From Lyngbya sp. CCAP 1446/10 (GTDB lineage: Bacteria; Cyanobacteriota; Cyanobacteriia; Cyanobacteriales; Microcoleaceae), in contig NZ_JAIGNI010000010.1 in the NCBI RefSeq assembly GCF_026130175.1, forward strand, positions 60,885 through 124,884: 64,000 nucleotides of DNA, written 5' to 3'. The notes beneath the pieces are model-generated. The model was not told the DNA's origin. It saw only the letters and a list, made by a program, of their open reading frames with translations, and searched no databases. The number at the start of each line of letters is the position of its first letter. Positions within the stretch are counted from its first letter, which is position 1. The translations under genes and the position numbers were made by a program. Positions 1-8,787 of this stretch are shown here, one piece after another.

Positions 1-193
1 GTTAAGAGCAGTTTAGCACTGCTTGGACAAATATACAACAAAAATAACGTACTTTCTTCAAATGTATAGTACAATTAGACTTATAAACGCCAAAAGCCTT
101 GTACAACAAGCATTTCATGGAAAACGCATCGACACAAATTTCTCGCTCCCAGGTAGAGATTGGGAACCAGTTACGATCCAGGGGGTTGACATT

Positions 194-3100
194 ATGAAAG
201 ATACACTTCTGTCTCGCTTCACGCCCAGTCTGATGAAGCACGAAGATTTAGAGGAGATGTTGGTGCAGCGTCATGATTTAGCAAACGAGCTAGTCGAGTC
301 AATCCGCCAGAGCATACTCCAGCCTCAGCAGCAGAATCATCATCTATTGATTGGGATGCGAGGTATTGGGAAGACGCACTTAGTCTCGCTAATGTATCAC
401 CGCGTCGGGAAAATGCAGGATTTGCGGGAAAAAGTGCTGATTGCTTGGTTGCGCGAGGAGGAGTGGGGCGTCACGTCGTTTCTCGATTTACTGCTGCGAA
501 TTTTGCGAGCGCTCAAAAAAGAATATCCGGCCCAATACAAGGCTCAACTGTACGATCGGGTTGAATCGCTTTATGGTGAATCGCCCGATACCGCTCAACA
601 GATAGCAGCAGAATTGCTGAAAGATTTTGTGGGCGATCGCACTCTGCTTTTACTTACAGAAAACCTGGATGACTTGTTTGAAGGGTTGGGCGACAGCGGG
701 CAGCAGCAATTCCGAGACTATTTAGAAAAATATCATTTCTGCACGATTTTCGCGACATCTCAGCATTTATTCAAAGGAATCGATCATAAAAAAGCGCCCT
801 TCTACAACTTTTTTAATCTCCAATATTTAGAAAAGCTAACTTTAGATGAAGTTGTCGGCTTATTGAAAAACATCGCAAAATTAGAGGGCAACAAAGAATT
901 AGAATCATTAATACAAACGCCAAGGGGACGTTCTCGAATTGAAGCGATCCATCACTTGGCTGGCGGTAATCACCGCGTTTATATGATTTTTGCGGAATTT
1001 TTGACTCGCGACTCGCTCGATCGACTGGTGAAGCCGTTTTTGCAAACGCTGGATGAATTGACACCGTACTATCAGGCGCGGATGGCATGGCTTTCGCCGC
1101 AGCAACGAAAGATAGTTGAATTTTTGTGCGATCGGCGCGGGGCTGTCATGGTGAAAGAGATTGCCCAACGCTGTTTTATGACACATCAAACAGCATCCAG
1201 CCAACTCAAACAACTGTCGGGAATGGGTTATGTGACGAGCGTATCGATCGGGCGCGAGTCGTATTATGAACTTCAAGAAGTGCTGATGCGTTTTTGCATG
1301 GATGTGAAGAAGCATCGCGGCGAGCCGATTAGTTTAATTGTGGATTTTTTGCGGTTGTGGTACACGCAAGAAGAGTTGAAACAGCGATTGGAGCGTTTGG
1401 GAGTAGGATTTAGTGCGATAGGGAAAGAGCTAGTTGATAATAGCTCAGAAAAAAATCATTTGAAGTCTCACATAAATCTGGAAACACTACCGCCTAATGC
1501 TGTAATTGAGCGAGAATATCTGCTGCGTGCGCTTCAGGCAAGGGAAACAGATGATTATGAAAACCTTCGCGTAGCAGCTTGCGTGCAGGAAATTGAAAAT
1601 TGCAAGGAGAAGAAAGACTATGTTTCTACTTTGAATCTAGCAAATAAACTGGTAGTAATTCGTGGTCAGGCAAAGGACTGGTTGGAAAAAGCAAATTGCT
1701 TGCACAATCTCGAACGTTATGATGAAGCATTAGAATCGTGGGATAGGGCGATCGAACTAGAACCCAATGATTGGCAAGCTTGGATGATGAAAGGCGGAGT
1801 ATTATACAAGCAAGAACGCTACGAAGAAGCTTTAGAATCTTTAAACAAAACGATCGAGCTTGAACCCAATAATCCGAGCCTTTGGTACGCTCGAAGTCAT
1901 GCACTCAAGTACCTAAGACGTTACGAAGAAGCCTTAGCATCTTTAAACAAAACGATCGAGCTTGAGTTTAATTATGCAAGCATTTGGCATTTTCGAGGCT
2001 ATGTACTCAACAATCTCGGACGCTATGAAGAAGCCTTAGCATCCTGCGACAAAGCGATCGAGCTTGAATCCAATCATGCGAGTCTTTGGTATGTTCGAGG
2101 CTATGTACTCAACAACCTCGAACGCTATGAAGAAGCCTTAACCTCCTATGACAAATCGATCGAGCTTGACCCCAAATATGCGTTGGTTTGGGAAAGTCGA
2201 GGCAATGTATTAGACAACATCGGACGCGATGAAGAAGCATTAGGATCTTACGACAAAGCGATCGAGCTTGAGTCCGATCGTGCGAGCATTTGGTATCTTC
2301 GGGGTCAGGTACTCAGCGACCTTGAACGCTATGAAGAAGCCCTAGCATCTTGGGACAAAGCGATCGAGCTTGAACCCAATAATGCGTGGAGTTGGAACAG
2401 TCGAGGCATTGTACTCAGCAACCTCGGACGCCCTGAAGAAGCTTTAGCAGCTTACGACAAAGCAACCGAGATCGATCCCAATCATACGATTATTTGGCTT
2501 ATTCGAGGCTATGTACTCAGCTATCTCGGACGCGATGAAGAAGCCTTAGCATCTTGCGACAAAGCGATCGAGCTTGACCCCAATGATGCGTCAGTTTGGG
2601 AGCGTCGAGGCAATGTACTAGACAACCTTGAACGTTACGAAGAAGCTTTAGCATCCTGCGAAAAAGCGCTCGAACTTGACCCTAATGATGCGTCGGTTTG
2701 GGAGAGCCTAGGCGATGTACTTGAAAACCTCGAACGCTACGAAGAAGCCTTAGCATCTTACGAAAAAGCGATCGAACTTGACTCTAATAATGCGTCGGCT
2801 TGGAACGGTCGTGGTAGTGTACTTGAAAACCTCGAATGCTATGAAGAAGCTTTAGCATCCTATGACAAAGCCATTGAAATTGACCCCAATAATGTGTTGT
2901 TCTGGAGTAGTCGAGGCAGTTTACTTAACGACCTTGAACGTTACGATGAAGCTTTAGCAGCTTACGACAAAACGATCGAGCTTAAACCAAATGAATGGAG
3001 CATTTGGTTTATTCGGGGTCATGTACTTAACAGCCTCGAACATTACGATGAAGCTTTAGCATCCTATAAAAAAGCGCTCGAACTTGAACCCAATGAATTG

Positions 3101-5386
3101 AGTATTTGGTATACTTGCGGTCATGTACTCAACCGTCTCGAACGCTATGAAGAAGCTTTAGAAGCCTATAACAAAGCGATCGAGCTTGAACCCAATGATG
3201 CGAGTATTTGGCATATTCGAGGCTATGTACTCAACCGTCTCGAACACTATGAAGAAGCTTTAGCATCATTTGATAGGGCGATCGAACTTGAACCCAATAA
3301 TTTGTGGGTTTGGAGCAGTCGAGGCTATGTACTCAAATGTGTCGAACGCTATGAAGCAGCCTTAGCATCCTATGACAGAGCGATTGAGCTTGACCCAGAT
3401 CGTGCGAACATTTGGTATCTTCGAGCCAATGTACTCAAAAGTCTCGAACGCTATGATGAAGCCTTAGCATCTTATGACAAAAAGATCGACCTTGACCCTA
3501 ATGATGCGTTAGTTTGGGACAATCGAGGTGATGTATTCAACAACCTCGGACGCTATGAAGAAGCCTTAGTATCTTACGAAAAAGCGATCGAGCTTGACCC
3601 CAATTATGCGTTAGTTTGGGACAATCGAGGTGATGTATTCAACAACCTCGGACGTTATGAAGAAGCCTTAGCATCTTATGACAAGGCGATCGAGCTTGAC
3701 CTCAATTATGCGTTCGTTTGGAACAATCGAGGTGATGTACTCAACAACCTCGGACGTTATGAAGAAGCCTTAGCATCTTACGACAACGCGATCGAGCTTG
3801 ACCACAATAATTTGTTGGCTTGGACTTTCCGAAGCGATGTACTCAACAGCCTCGAACGTTATGAAGAAGCATTAGTATCCTGGGACAAAGCGATCGAGCT
3901 TGAACCCAGTAATCCGAGCATTTGGTATATTCGGGGTCATGTACTCAACAACCTAAAACGTTACGATGAAGCATTCGCATCCTGGGACAAAGCGATCGAG
4001 CTTGACCCCAATGATGCGTCGGCTTGGACTTTCCGAAGCGATGTACTCAACAGCCTCGGACGTTATGAAGAAGCCTTAGCATCCTACGACAAAGCGATCG
4101 AGCTTGAACCAAATAATTTGTTGGCTTGGACTTTTCGCAGCCATGTACTCAACAACCTTGAACGCTATGAAGAAGCTTTAGTCTCCTACGACAAAGCGAT
4201 CGAGTTAGACCACAATAATGTGTGGGTTTGGAACAATCGAGGCTATGTACTCAACAACCTTGAACGCTATGAAGAAGCTTTAGCATCCTATGACAAAGCA
4301 ATCGAGCTTGATCATAATTATGCGTTGTTTTGGGAAAGTCGAGGCAATGTACTCAACAATCTTGAACACTATGAAGAAGCCTTAGTATCCTACGAAAAAG
4401 CGATTGAGCTAAACCCCAATTTGAACTTGCTTTGGGTTAGCCGAGGTTGGTCACTATTTTATCTTAAACGCTATGAAGAGGCATTAGCATCGTGTGACAA
4501 AGCAAGCGAAATCAATCCCAATGATATGTGGGTTTGGAACAGTCGAGGTAATTTACTTAACAACCTCGGACGTTACGAAGAGGCATTAGCATCCTGTGAC
4601 AAAGCAATCGAGCTTGACCCCAATCAAGAACTATTTTGGGTTAACAGAAGTTGTTTTCTATTTTCTCTCAATCGCTATGAAGAAGCCCTTACATCTTGTG
4701 ACAAAGCGATCGAACTCGATCCTAATTATACAGATGCTTGGTTTGAGAGAGGCTACGTTCTGGATCATCTCGAACGCTACAGCGAAGCATTAGCATCTTA
4801 TGACACAGCCATAAAACTCGGTTGTCAAGATTTATCTGTCTTCTTCAAACGCGCTATTTTCCTTCTAGAATTGAATCGTTGGCACGAAGGAATTACCGCA
4901 TTAGATGATGCCTTTCAACGCCTTAAACTTGACGACGAAGCTGATGAAGATAATACAATATTAATTGTCAGTAATCTATTCACCAAGAAGAATATAGCGA
5001 GCGGTCATAATCGAATCACCAACCTAAATGATGTTAAATTAATTTTTTTCAACCTCTTCGCCAACAAGGATGTAGCGATATGGAAGCCTCGGATCGCCAG
5101 CATAATTGCAGTTTACGAAAAACACAAATATCTCTCAATCTTAGGACAGGGAATTGTGCGAAACATCCCCGCGCTAATGTCAGAAATGGTCAGCGACAAA
5201 GCCGCCCGCAAATGGTTAGAATTGTGGCAAGAACAAACCAGCAACTACGAACAATTCCAAATTCCGATCCGCCTGCTGAATGCGGCTGTCCGCTATAAGG
5301 AAACCAAGGGCGACAGACGAGTTTTGCTAGAGCTTCCCATAGAAGAACGCACTTTATTAGAACCGTTGGTGTCAGGAAAAGTATAA
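194..5386 (+). CDS. Giant STAND-like P-loop ATPase with winged helix and 31 tandem TPRs
   Basis: Protein of 1730 aa. Residues 1-290 form a P-loop ATPase: Walker A GMRGIGKT at 54-61 and Walker B-like LLLLTENLDD at 151-160. A winged-helix segment follows at about 300-372, giving the ATPase-plus-wHTH layout seen in STAND and ORC/Cdc6-like ATPases. From residue 496 there are 31 consecutive 34-residue TPR units plus one decayed unit (consensus RYEEALASYDKAIELDPN), then about 170 unrecognised C-terminal residues. The 102-bp repeats are near-identical in DNA in places (units 19-20), pointing to recent expansion. I chose the ATG at 194 because AGGGGG lies about 10 nt upstream; the frame is open from a TTG at 23. 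There is no N-terminal effector domain and no membrane segment. Cytoplasmic sensing or scaffolding through the TPRs is inference. The function is unknown. Confidence 0.85.
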   Translation: MKDTLLSRFTPSLMKHEDLEEMLVQRHDLANELVESIRQSILQPQQQNHHLLIGMRGIGKTHLVSLMYHRVGKMQDLREKVLIAWLREEEWGVTSFLDLLLRILRALKKEYPAQYKAQLYDRVESLYGESPDTAQQIAAELLKDFVGDRTLLLLTENLDDLFEGLGDSGQQQFRDYLEKYHFCTIFATSQHLFKGIDHKKAPFYNFFNLQYLEKLTLDEVVGLLKNIAKLEGNKELESLIQTPRGRSRIEAIHHLAGGNHRVYMIFAEFLTRDSLDRLVKPFLQTLDELTPYYQARMAWLSPQQRKIVEFLCDRRGAVMVKEIAQRCFMTHQTASSQLKQLSGMGYVTSVSIGRESYYELQEVLMRFCMDVKKHRGEPISLIVDFLRLWYTQEELKQRLERLGVGFSAIGKELVDNSSEKNHLKSHINLETLPPNAVIEREYLLRALQARETDDYENLRVAACVQEIENCKEKKDYVSTLNLANKLVVIRGQAKDWLEKANCLHNLERYDEALESWDRAIELEPNDWQAWMMKGGVLYKQERYEEALESLNKTIELEPNNPSLWYARSHALKYLRRYEEALASLNKTIELEFNYASIWHFRGYVLNNLGRYEEALASCDKAIELESNHASLWYVRGYVLNNLERYEEALTSYDKSIELDPKYALVWESRGNVLDNIGRDEEALGSYDKAIELESDRASIWYLRGQVLSDLERYEEALASWDKAIELEPNNAWSWNSRGIVLSNLGRPEEALAAYDKATEIDPNHTIIWLIRGYVLSYLGRDEEALASCDKAIELDPNDASVWERRGNVLDNLERYEEALASCEKALELDPNDASVWESLGDVLENLERYEEALASYEKAIELDSNNASAWNGRGSVLENLECYEEALASYDKAIEIDPNNVLFWSSRGSLLNDLERYDEALAAYDKTIELKPNEWSIWFIRGHVLNSLEHYDEALASYKKALELEPNELSIWYTCGHVLNRLERYEEALEAYNKAIELEPNDASIWHIRGYVLNRLEHYEEALASFDRAIELEPNNLWVWSSRGYVLKCVERYEAALASYDRAIELDPDRANIWYLRANVLKSLERYDEALASYDKKIDLDPNDALVWDNRGDVFNNLGRYEEALVSYEKAIELDPNYALVWDNRGDVFNNLGRYEEALASYDKAIELDLNYAFVWNNRGDVLNNLGRYEEALASYDNAIELDHNNLLAWTFRSDVLNSLERYEEALVSWDKAIELEPSNPSIWYIRGHVLNNLKRYDEAFASWDKAIELDPNDASAWTFRSDVLNSLGRYEEALASYDKAIELEPNNLLAWTFRSHVLNNLERYEEALVSYDKAIELDHNNVWVWNNRGYVLNNLERYEEALASYDKAIELDHNYALFWESRGNVLNNLEHYEEALVSYEKAIELNPNLNLLWVSRGWSLFYLKRYEEALASCDKASEINPNDMWVWNSRGNLLNNLGRYEEALASCDKAIELDPNQELFWVNRSCFLFSLNRYEEALTSCDKAIELDPNYTDAWFERGYVLDHLERYSEALASYDTAIKLGCQDLSVFFKRAIFLLELNRWHEGITALDDAFQRLKLDDEADEDNTILIVSNLFTKKNIASGHNRITNLNDVKLIFFNLFANKDVAIWKPRIASIIAVYEKHKYLSILGQGIVRNIPALMSEMVSDKAARKWLELWQEQTSNYEQFQIPIRLLNAAVRYKETKGDRRVLLELPIEERTLLEPLVSGKV
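1679..4840 (+). repeat. 102-bp tandem coding repeat (31 TPR units)
   Basis: Direct repeat with a 102-bp period inside the giant ATPase gene. Every unit encodes 34 aa and most contain the string AAAGCGATCGAGCTTGA. Units differ mainly at the residues after each W, where substrate or partner specificity would lie. An array of this kind is prone to unit gain and loss by slippage or recombination and to misassembly from short reads. Confidence 0.9.
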
Positions 5387-5484
5387 TAGGCGATTAGAAA
5401 TTACGGTGACGATTGAAGCCCCGGCGATTGGAAATCGCGGCTACACAAACGATGTCCGCCTCCGCGGACGGAAGAAAGGAAATT

Positions 5485-5680
5485 CAACCCGCGGAGGCGG
5501 GTTTTGTGTGTGTAGACGCGGTTTCAACCGCCGGGTTTCTCCAACCCGCGGAGGCGGGTTTTGTCTGTGTAGACGCGGTTTCAACCGCCGGGTTTATTCA
5601 ACCGATGAACGTGGGTTTTGTATGTGTAGACGCGGTTTCAACCGCCGGGTTTCTCCAACCCATGAACGTGGGTTTTGTTG
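5485..5680. repeat. Four-copy 57-bp tandem repeat made of two hairpins
   Basis: Units start at 5485, 5542, 5599 and 5656, exactly 57 bp apart. Each unit holds a hairpin AACCCGC-GGAG-GCGGGTT (decayed in copies 3 and 4) and a second hairpin GCGGTT-TC-AACCGC. This fills the 343-bp spacer between the ATPase and the next gene. Because 57 is a multiple of 3 the frame stays open, giving spurious ORFs of about 90 aa. A related single copy lies inverted at 6411-6440. It looks like a repetitive extragenic palindrome, not CRISPR, since there are no unique spacers. Confidence 0.85.
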
Positions 5681-5729
5681 AAATAGGTATAAAATAGAAA
5701 TTGATGATACTAGCAAAGGACTCATCCCC

Positions 5730-6404
5730 ATGACGGCAACAATTCCCACAAAAACTTCAGCCGAAATTATCTACCCCGACAGCGACGGCAAACCCATGTC
5801 TGACAACACCAAACAGTTTGAACTAATTGTCACCATTCAAGGTGGAATAGATGCCCTATACAAAGAAGACGAAAATGTCTTTGTAGCAGGTGACTTGCTG
5901 TGGTATCCAGTCGAAGGAGATAACAAAACTCGCCAAGCACCTGATACGATGGTAGTGTTTGGTAGACCGAAAGGTTACAGAGGTTCTTATCAACAGTGGC
6001 TGGAAGATAATATCGCCCCGCAAGTTGTCTTTGATATCTTCTCGCCGGACAACCGCATGAGAGAAATATTTAAGCTGTTTAAATTCTACGAAAATTACGG
6101 AGTTGAAGAATGCTATTTTTACGACTTAAAGTATAATGAGTTAATAGGTTGGGTGCGAAGTGGTGGAGAACTCAACTATATTGAATCAATGGAGGGTTGG
6201 GTGAGTCCGCGTTTGCAGATTCGTTTTGAAACTGCATCGGGAGACTTGGAAATTTATCGGCCTGATGGACAGAAGTTTTTGTCTTATGTGGAGTTGTCAA
6301 GACAACAGGAATTAGCACAGCAACAAATGGAATTAACACAGCAAAAAGCCGATCGCCTTTCCGACAAATTGCGAGAAATGGGCATCAACCCCGACGAAAT
6401 CTGA
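5730..6404 (+). CDS. Uma2 family (DUF820) putative PD-(D/E)XK endonuclease
   Basis: This 224-aa protein has the Uma2 fold signature: QAPDTMVVFG (PD motif, about residues 73-82), VVFDIFSPDNR (acidic core position), then an EIFKLFKFYENYGVEECYFYD block with the Lys-containing helix seen across the family. The last 40 residues form a Gln-rich coiled coil (QQELAQQQMELTQQKADRL), a common Uma2 tail. The family is strongly expanded in cyanobacteria and resembles restriction-type nucleases; its biological role is not established. The ATG follows the 57-bp repeat array by about 50 nt. The next gene is also Uma2 and convergent. Family assignment is confident; activity is inferred only from fold. Confidence 0.85.
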   Translation: MTATIPTKTSAEIIYPDSDGKPMSDNTKQFELIVTIQGGIDALYKEDENVFVAGDLLWYPVEGDNKTRQAPDTMVVFGRPKGYRGSYQQWLEDNIAPQVVFDIFSPDNRMREIFKLFKFYENYGVEECYFYDLKYNELIGWVRSGGELNYIESMEGWVSPRLQIRFETASGDLEIYRPDGQKFLSYVELSRQQELAQQQMELTQQKADRLSDKLREMGINPDEI

Positions 6405-6410
6405 ACAAAG

Positions 6411-6440
6411 AAAACCGGGCGCTTGAAACCGCGTCTCTAC
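6411..6440. repeat. Inverted single copy of the GCGGTTTCAA palindrome element
   Basis: Lies in the 41-bp gap between the two convergent Uma2 genes. Read on the minus strand it gives GACGCGGTTTCAAGCGCC, the same block as in the 5485-5680 array. It could act as a shared terminator-like hairpin. Confidence 0.5.
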
Positions 6441-6445
6441 TGATT

Positions 6446-7183
6446 TCAATCGCCATTTCCCGACTCTCCCGACAAAATCCCAACAAACTCCGCGTGTTCC
6501 GGCGAATTAATCCCCTCCTGCAAAACCGCCATCACCTGCGCCAAATCTCCCGACAACAAAGCGGGTACAGCCAACCACAAACCAGGAAAAACTAGACTCC
6601 GCACCACACCATTCTCATCAGGTTCCAGAGAAACATACTTGCCTTCATTCAAAGTAAACCAATGCAAACGTTGTTTGTTAATCTGCCAAACCATATACTC
6701 CTGCACTCCATTTCGCCGATAAGCCTTTTTCTTATCGTGCAAATCTTTAGATGCGGTACTAGCAGCTATTTCTACAACCAATTCCGGCGCACCTTGGATG
6801 TAATCATCATCAGTAATTTGCGAATTTCCCCCATTCTCAATTCGCAGCAAAGCATCTGGCTGCGGTTCGTTGTCCCCGTCTAAGAATACCGTTGCGTTAT
6901 CACCCAGTCGCACCCCAGGCGTAGCAATCCGATAATTCCACAGCCACCCAATAATGTTACTGTGAGGTTCAGCATGAGGTACAAATCTTACTGGGGATGG
7001 CATATACACAATTCCTTCAATTAATTCGGCTTTCTTGACGTGCGGCATGGCGAGATAGCGATCGTGAAATTCAGGCCGCGAAAGCCGATCGCCATTTTCC
7101 AGCGGCAGCATTGTTTCGGATTCTTCAACAACAGGAGTTTGTCGATCGATATTTTTTGTACTTCTTACAGATGTTTGAGTCAT
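6446..7183 (-). CDS. Uma2 family putative endonuclease
   Basis: This 245-aa protein carries Uma2 hallmarks in order: a Glu-containing helix AELIEGIVYMPSPV (about 52-65), QPDALLRI (about 108-115), APELVVEIAAS (about 132-142), and KKKAYRRNGVQEYMVW. The PD, E-V-E-I and K positions match the proposed PD-(D/E)XK catalytic set, so it may be an intact nuclease. Its sequence is quite different from the neighbouring Uma2 gene at 5730, so the pair is unlikely to be a recent duplication. The start is an ATG; 230 bp of non-coding DNA separates it from rsmB. Role unknown. Confidence 0.87.
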   Translation of the reverse strand: MTQTSVRSTKNIDRQTPVVEESETMLPLENGDRLSRPEFHDRYLAMPHVKKAELIEGIVYMPSPVRFVPHAEPHSNIIGWLWNYRIATPGVRLGDNATVFLDGDNEPQPDALLRIENGGNSQITDDDYIQGAPELVVEIAASTASKDLHDKKKAYRRNGVQEYMVWQINKQRLHWFTLNEGKYVSLEPDENGVVRSLVFPGLWLAVPALLSGDLAQVMAVLQEGINSPEHAEFVGILSGESGNGD

Positions 7184-7297
7184 AATGTATTACCTTAGAA
7201 CGAGGTACAGAAACTCGAAACAGAAAATGATAAAATAAATCAGCAGTTATTAATATTATACACTTAACATTGTGTAAGTCATTTTATTTAATATCTT

Positions 7298-7386
7298 CAG
7301 GAGTTACGCACTCCGACGTAAGAAACCGGGTTTTTCGCGACAAGACGCATTGTGACGCGCAGATTCCCTAAAAAACCCGGTTTCTG
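7298..7386. repeat. Palindromic element, ACCGGGTTT family, copy A
   Basis: Perfect 15-bp inverted arms AGAAACCGGGTTTTT (7321-7335) and AAAAACCCGGTTTCT (7371-7385), preceded by CAGGAGTTACGCAC. The same arms and flank occur at 13479-13575 and 42618-42716, so this is a dispersed MITE-like or REP-like family. It lies 30 bp upstream of rsmB. Confidence 0.8.
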
Positions 7387-7414
7387 AACCCCACGCGAAG
7401 TCCCAATTTAAATC

Positions 7415-8755
7415 ATGCAAAATCCCCGCCAAATAGCCTTCCTCGCACTCCGCGAAGTCCACCGTCGTGGTGCATTCGCAGACGCCGCCCTCGATCGCAC
7501 TTTCCGCAATTCCCAACTCACCGACCTCGATCGCCGTTTAGTCACAGAATTAGTGTACGGTAGCGTTAGGAGAATGCGATCGATCGACTTCATCATCGAC
7601 AAACTAGCCACAAAAAAATCCTCCCAACAACCGCCAGACCTCCGCACCATCCTGCATTTAGGCCTCTATCAACTCCAATATCTCAACAACATTCCCCCCT
7701 CCGCCGCCGTCAACACCACCGTTCAACTAGCAAAAGAAAATGGCTTTGCAGGACTCAGCAGTTTTGTCAACGGTTTGCTGCGACAATACATCCGTTTAAC
7801 AGAAACCGACTTAAACCCATTAACAATTACTAACTATAAATCATCAGTCGAACGCCTCGGAATTCTGCACAGCTTCCCCGACTGGCTAGTAGAATTGTGG
7901 ATCGAACAAATAGGCGAAACCGAAACCGAACAACTCTGTGAATGGTTCAATCAATCTCCCACAATTCACCTCAGAATCAATCCCTTAAAAACCTCGATCG
8001 CCCAAATCGAGACCGCCTTCCAAGCCCATAACATCTCCACTAGCAGAATCCCCAATTTACCCCAAGCATTAAGACTAAATGGTAGCACCGGCGCAATCCA
8101 AAACCTCCCCGGATATAGCGAAGGTTGGTGGACAATCCAAGATAGTAGCGCTCAATTAGTCACCCATTTACTCGATCCACAGCCAGGGGAAATCATCATC
8201 GATGCCTGCGCCGCGCCGGGAGGGAAAACCACCCACAGCGCTGAATTAATGCAGGATACAGGCACTATTTACGCCTGCGACAAAACCGCTAGCAGACTTA
8301 AAAAACTTACTGAAAATGCCGATCGACTCCAGATGAAATCCATTAAAATTCATACCGGAGACAGCCGCCACTTCCCAGAATTTATCAACCTAGCAGACAG
8401 AGTATTATTAGACGCACCTTGTTCGGGCCTCGGAACCCTCCACCGTCGCGCTGATGCCCGCTGGCGACACACACCCGAAAACATTCAACAACAATCCCAA
8501 CTGCAATCGGAATTACTAGCAAATGCAGCGACATTTGTCAAGTCCGGCGGTGTCTTAGTTTACGCAACTTGCACGATTCATCCCTTGGAAAATGAACAGG
8601 TTGTGCGATCGTTCTTAGATAGCAATCCTGACTGGCAAATCGAAGCACCAACCATTGATTTACCCGTACAGCCATCACCCGAAGGATGGGTGAAACTTTG
8701 GCCGCACAAACATATAATGGATGGCTTTTTTATGGTGCGACTCAAACGAAATTAA
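7415..8755 (+). CDS. rsmB: 16S rRNA (cytosine967-C5)-methyltransferase RsmB
   Basis: This 446-aa protein is full length for the Sun/RsmB family. The first 150 residues are a NusB-like RNA-binding domain (RQIAFLALREVHRRGAFAD, LTDLDRRLVTELVYGSVR). The Rossmann methyltransferase domain has the SAM loop DACAAPGGKT at 263-272, the DAPCSG motif with C336, and the YATCTI motif with C386, the two cysteines used by RNA m5C methyltransferases. It methylates C967 of 16S rRNA with SAM in the cytoplasm. It is monocistronic, with a hairpin directly after its stop and a convergent PBP gene next. The usual bacterial partner fmt is not adjacent. Confidence 0.95.
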   Translation: MQNPRQIAFLALREVHRRGAFADAALDRTFRNSQLTDLDRRLVTELVYGSVRRMRSIDFIIDKLATKKSSQQPPDLRTILHLGLYQLQYLNNIPPSAAVNTTVQLAKENGFAGLSSFVNGLLRQYIRLTETDLNPLTITNYKSSVERLGILHSFPDWLVELWIEQIGETETEQLCEWFNQSPTIHLRINPLKTSIAQIETAFQAHNISTSRIPNLPQALRLNGSTGAIQNLPGYSEGWWTIQDSSAQLVTHLLDPQPGEIIIDACAAPGGKTTHSAELMQDTGTIYACDKTASRLKKLTENADRLQMKSIKIHTGDSRHFPEFINLADRVLLDAPCSGLGTLHRRADARWRHTPENIQQQSQLQSELLANAATFVKSGGVLVYATCTIHPLENEQVVRSFLDSNPDWQIEAPTIDLPVQPSPEGWVKLWPHKHIMDGFFMVRLKRN

Positions 8756-8784
8756 GAAGACCGGGCGGTTTCAACCGCCGTCTT
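8756..8784. terminator. Hairpin between convergent rsmB and PBP genes
   Basis: GGCGGTT (8764-8770) pairs with AACCGCC (8773-8779); AAGAC and GTCTT extend the stem on either side. It starts at the rsmB stop and ends 4 bp before the PBP stop, so it could terminate both transcripts. It belongs to the GCGGTTTCAACCGC repeat family. Confidence 0.6.
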
Positions 8785-8787
8785 ATC

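Noticed and set aside
5485..5680. Possible CRISPR array
   Set aside because: The 57-bp units are contiguous with no unique spacers and no cas genes nearby.
5406..5697. ORFs of 91 and 94 aa over the 57-bp repeat
   Set aside because: They are open only because the 57-bp period is a multiple of 3; the repeats are palindromic and unit 1 hairpins dominate. No start signal and no family.
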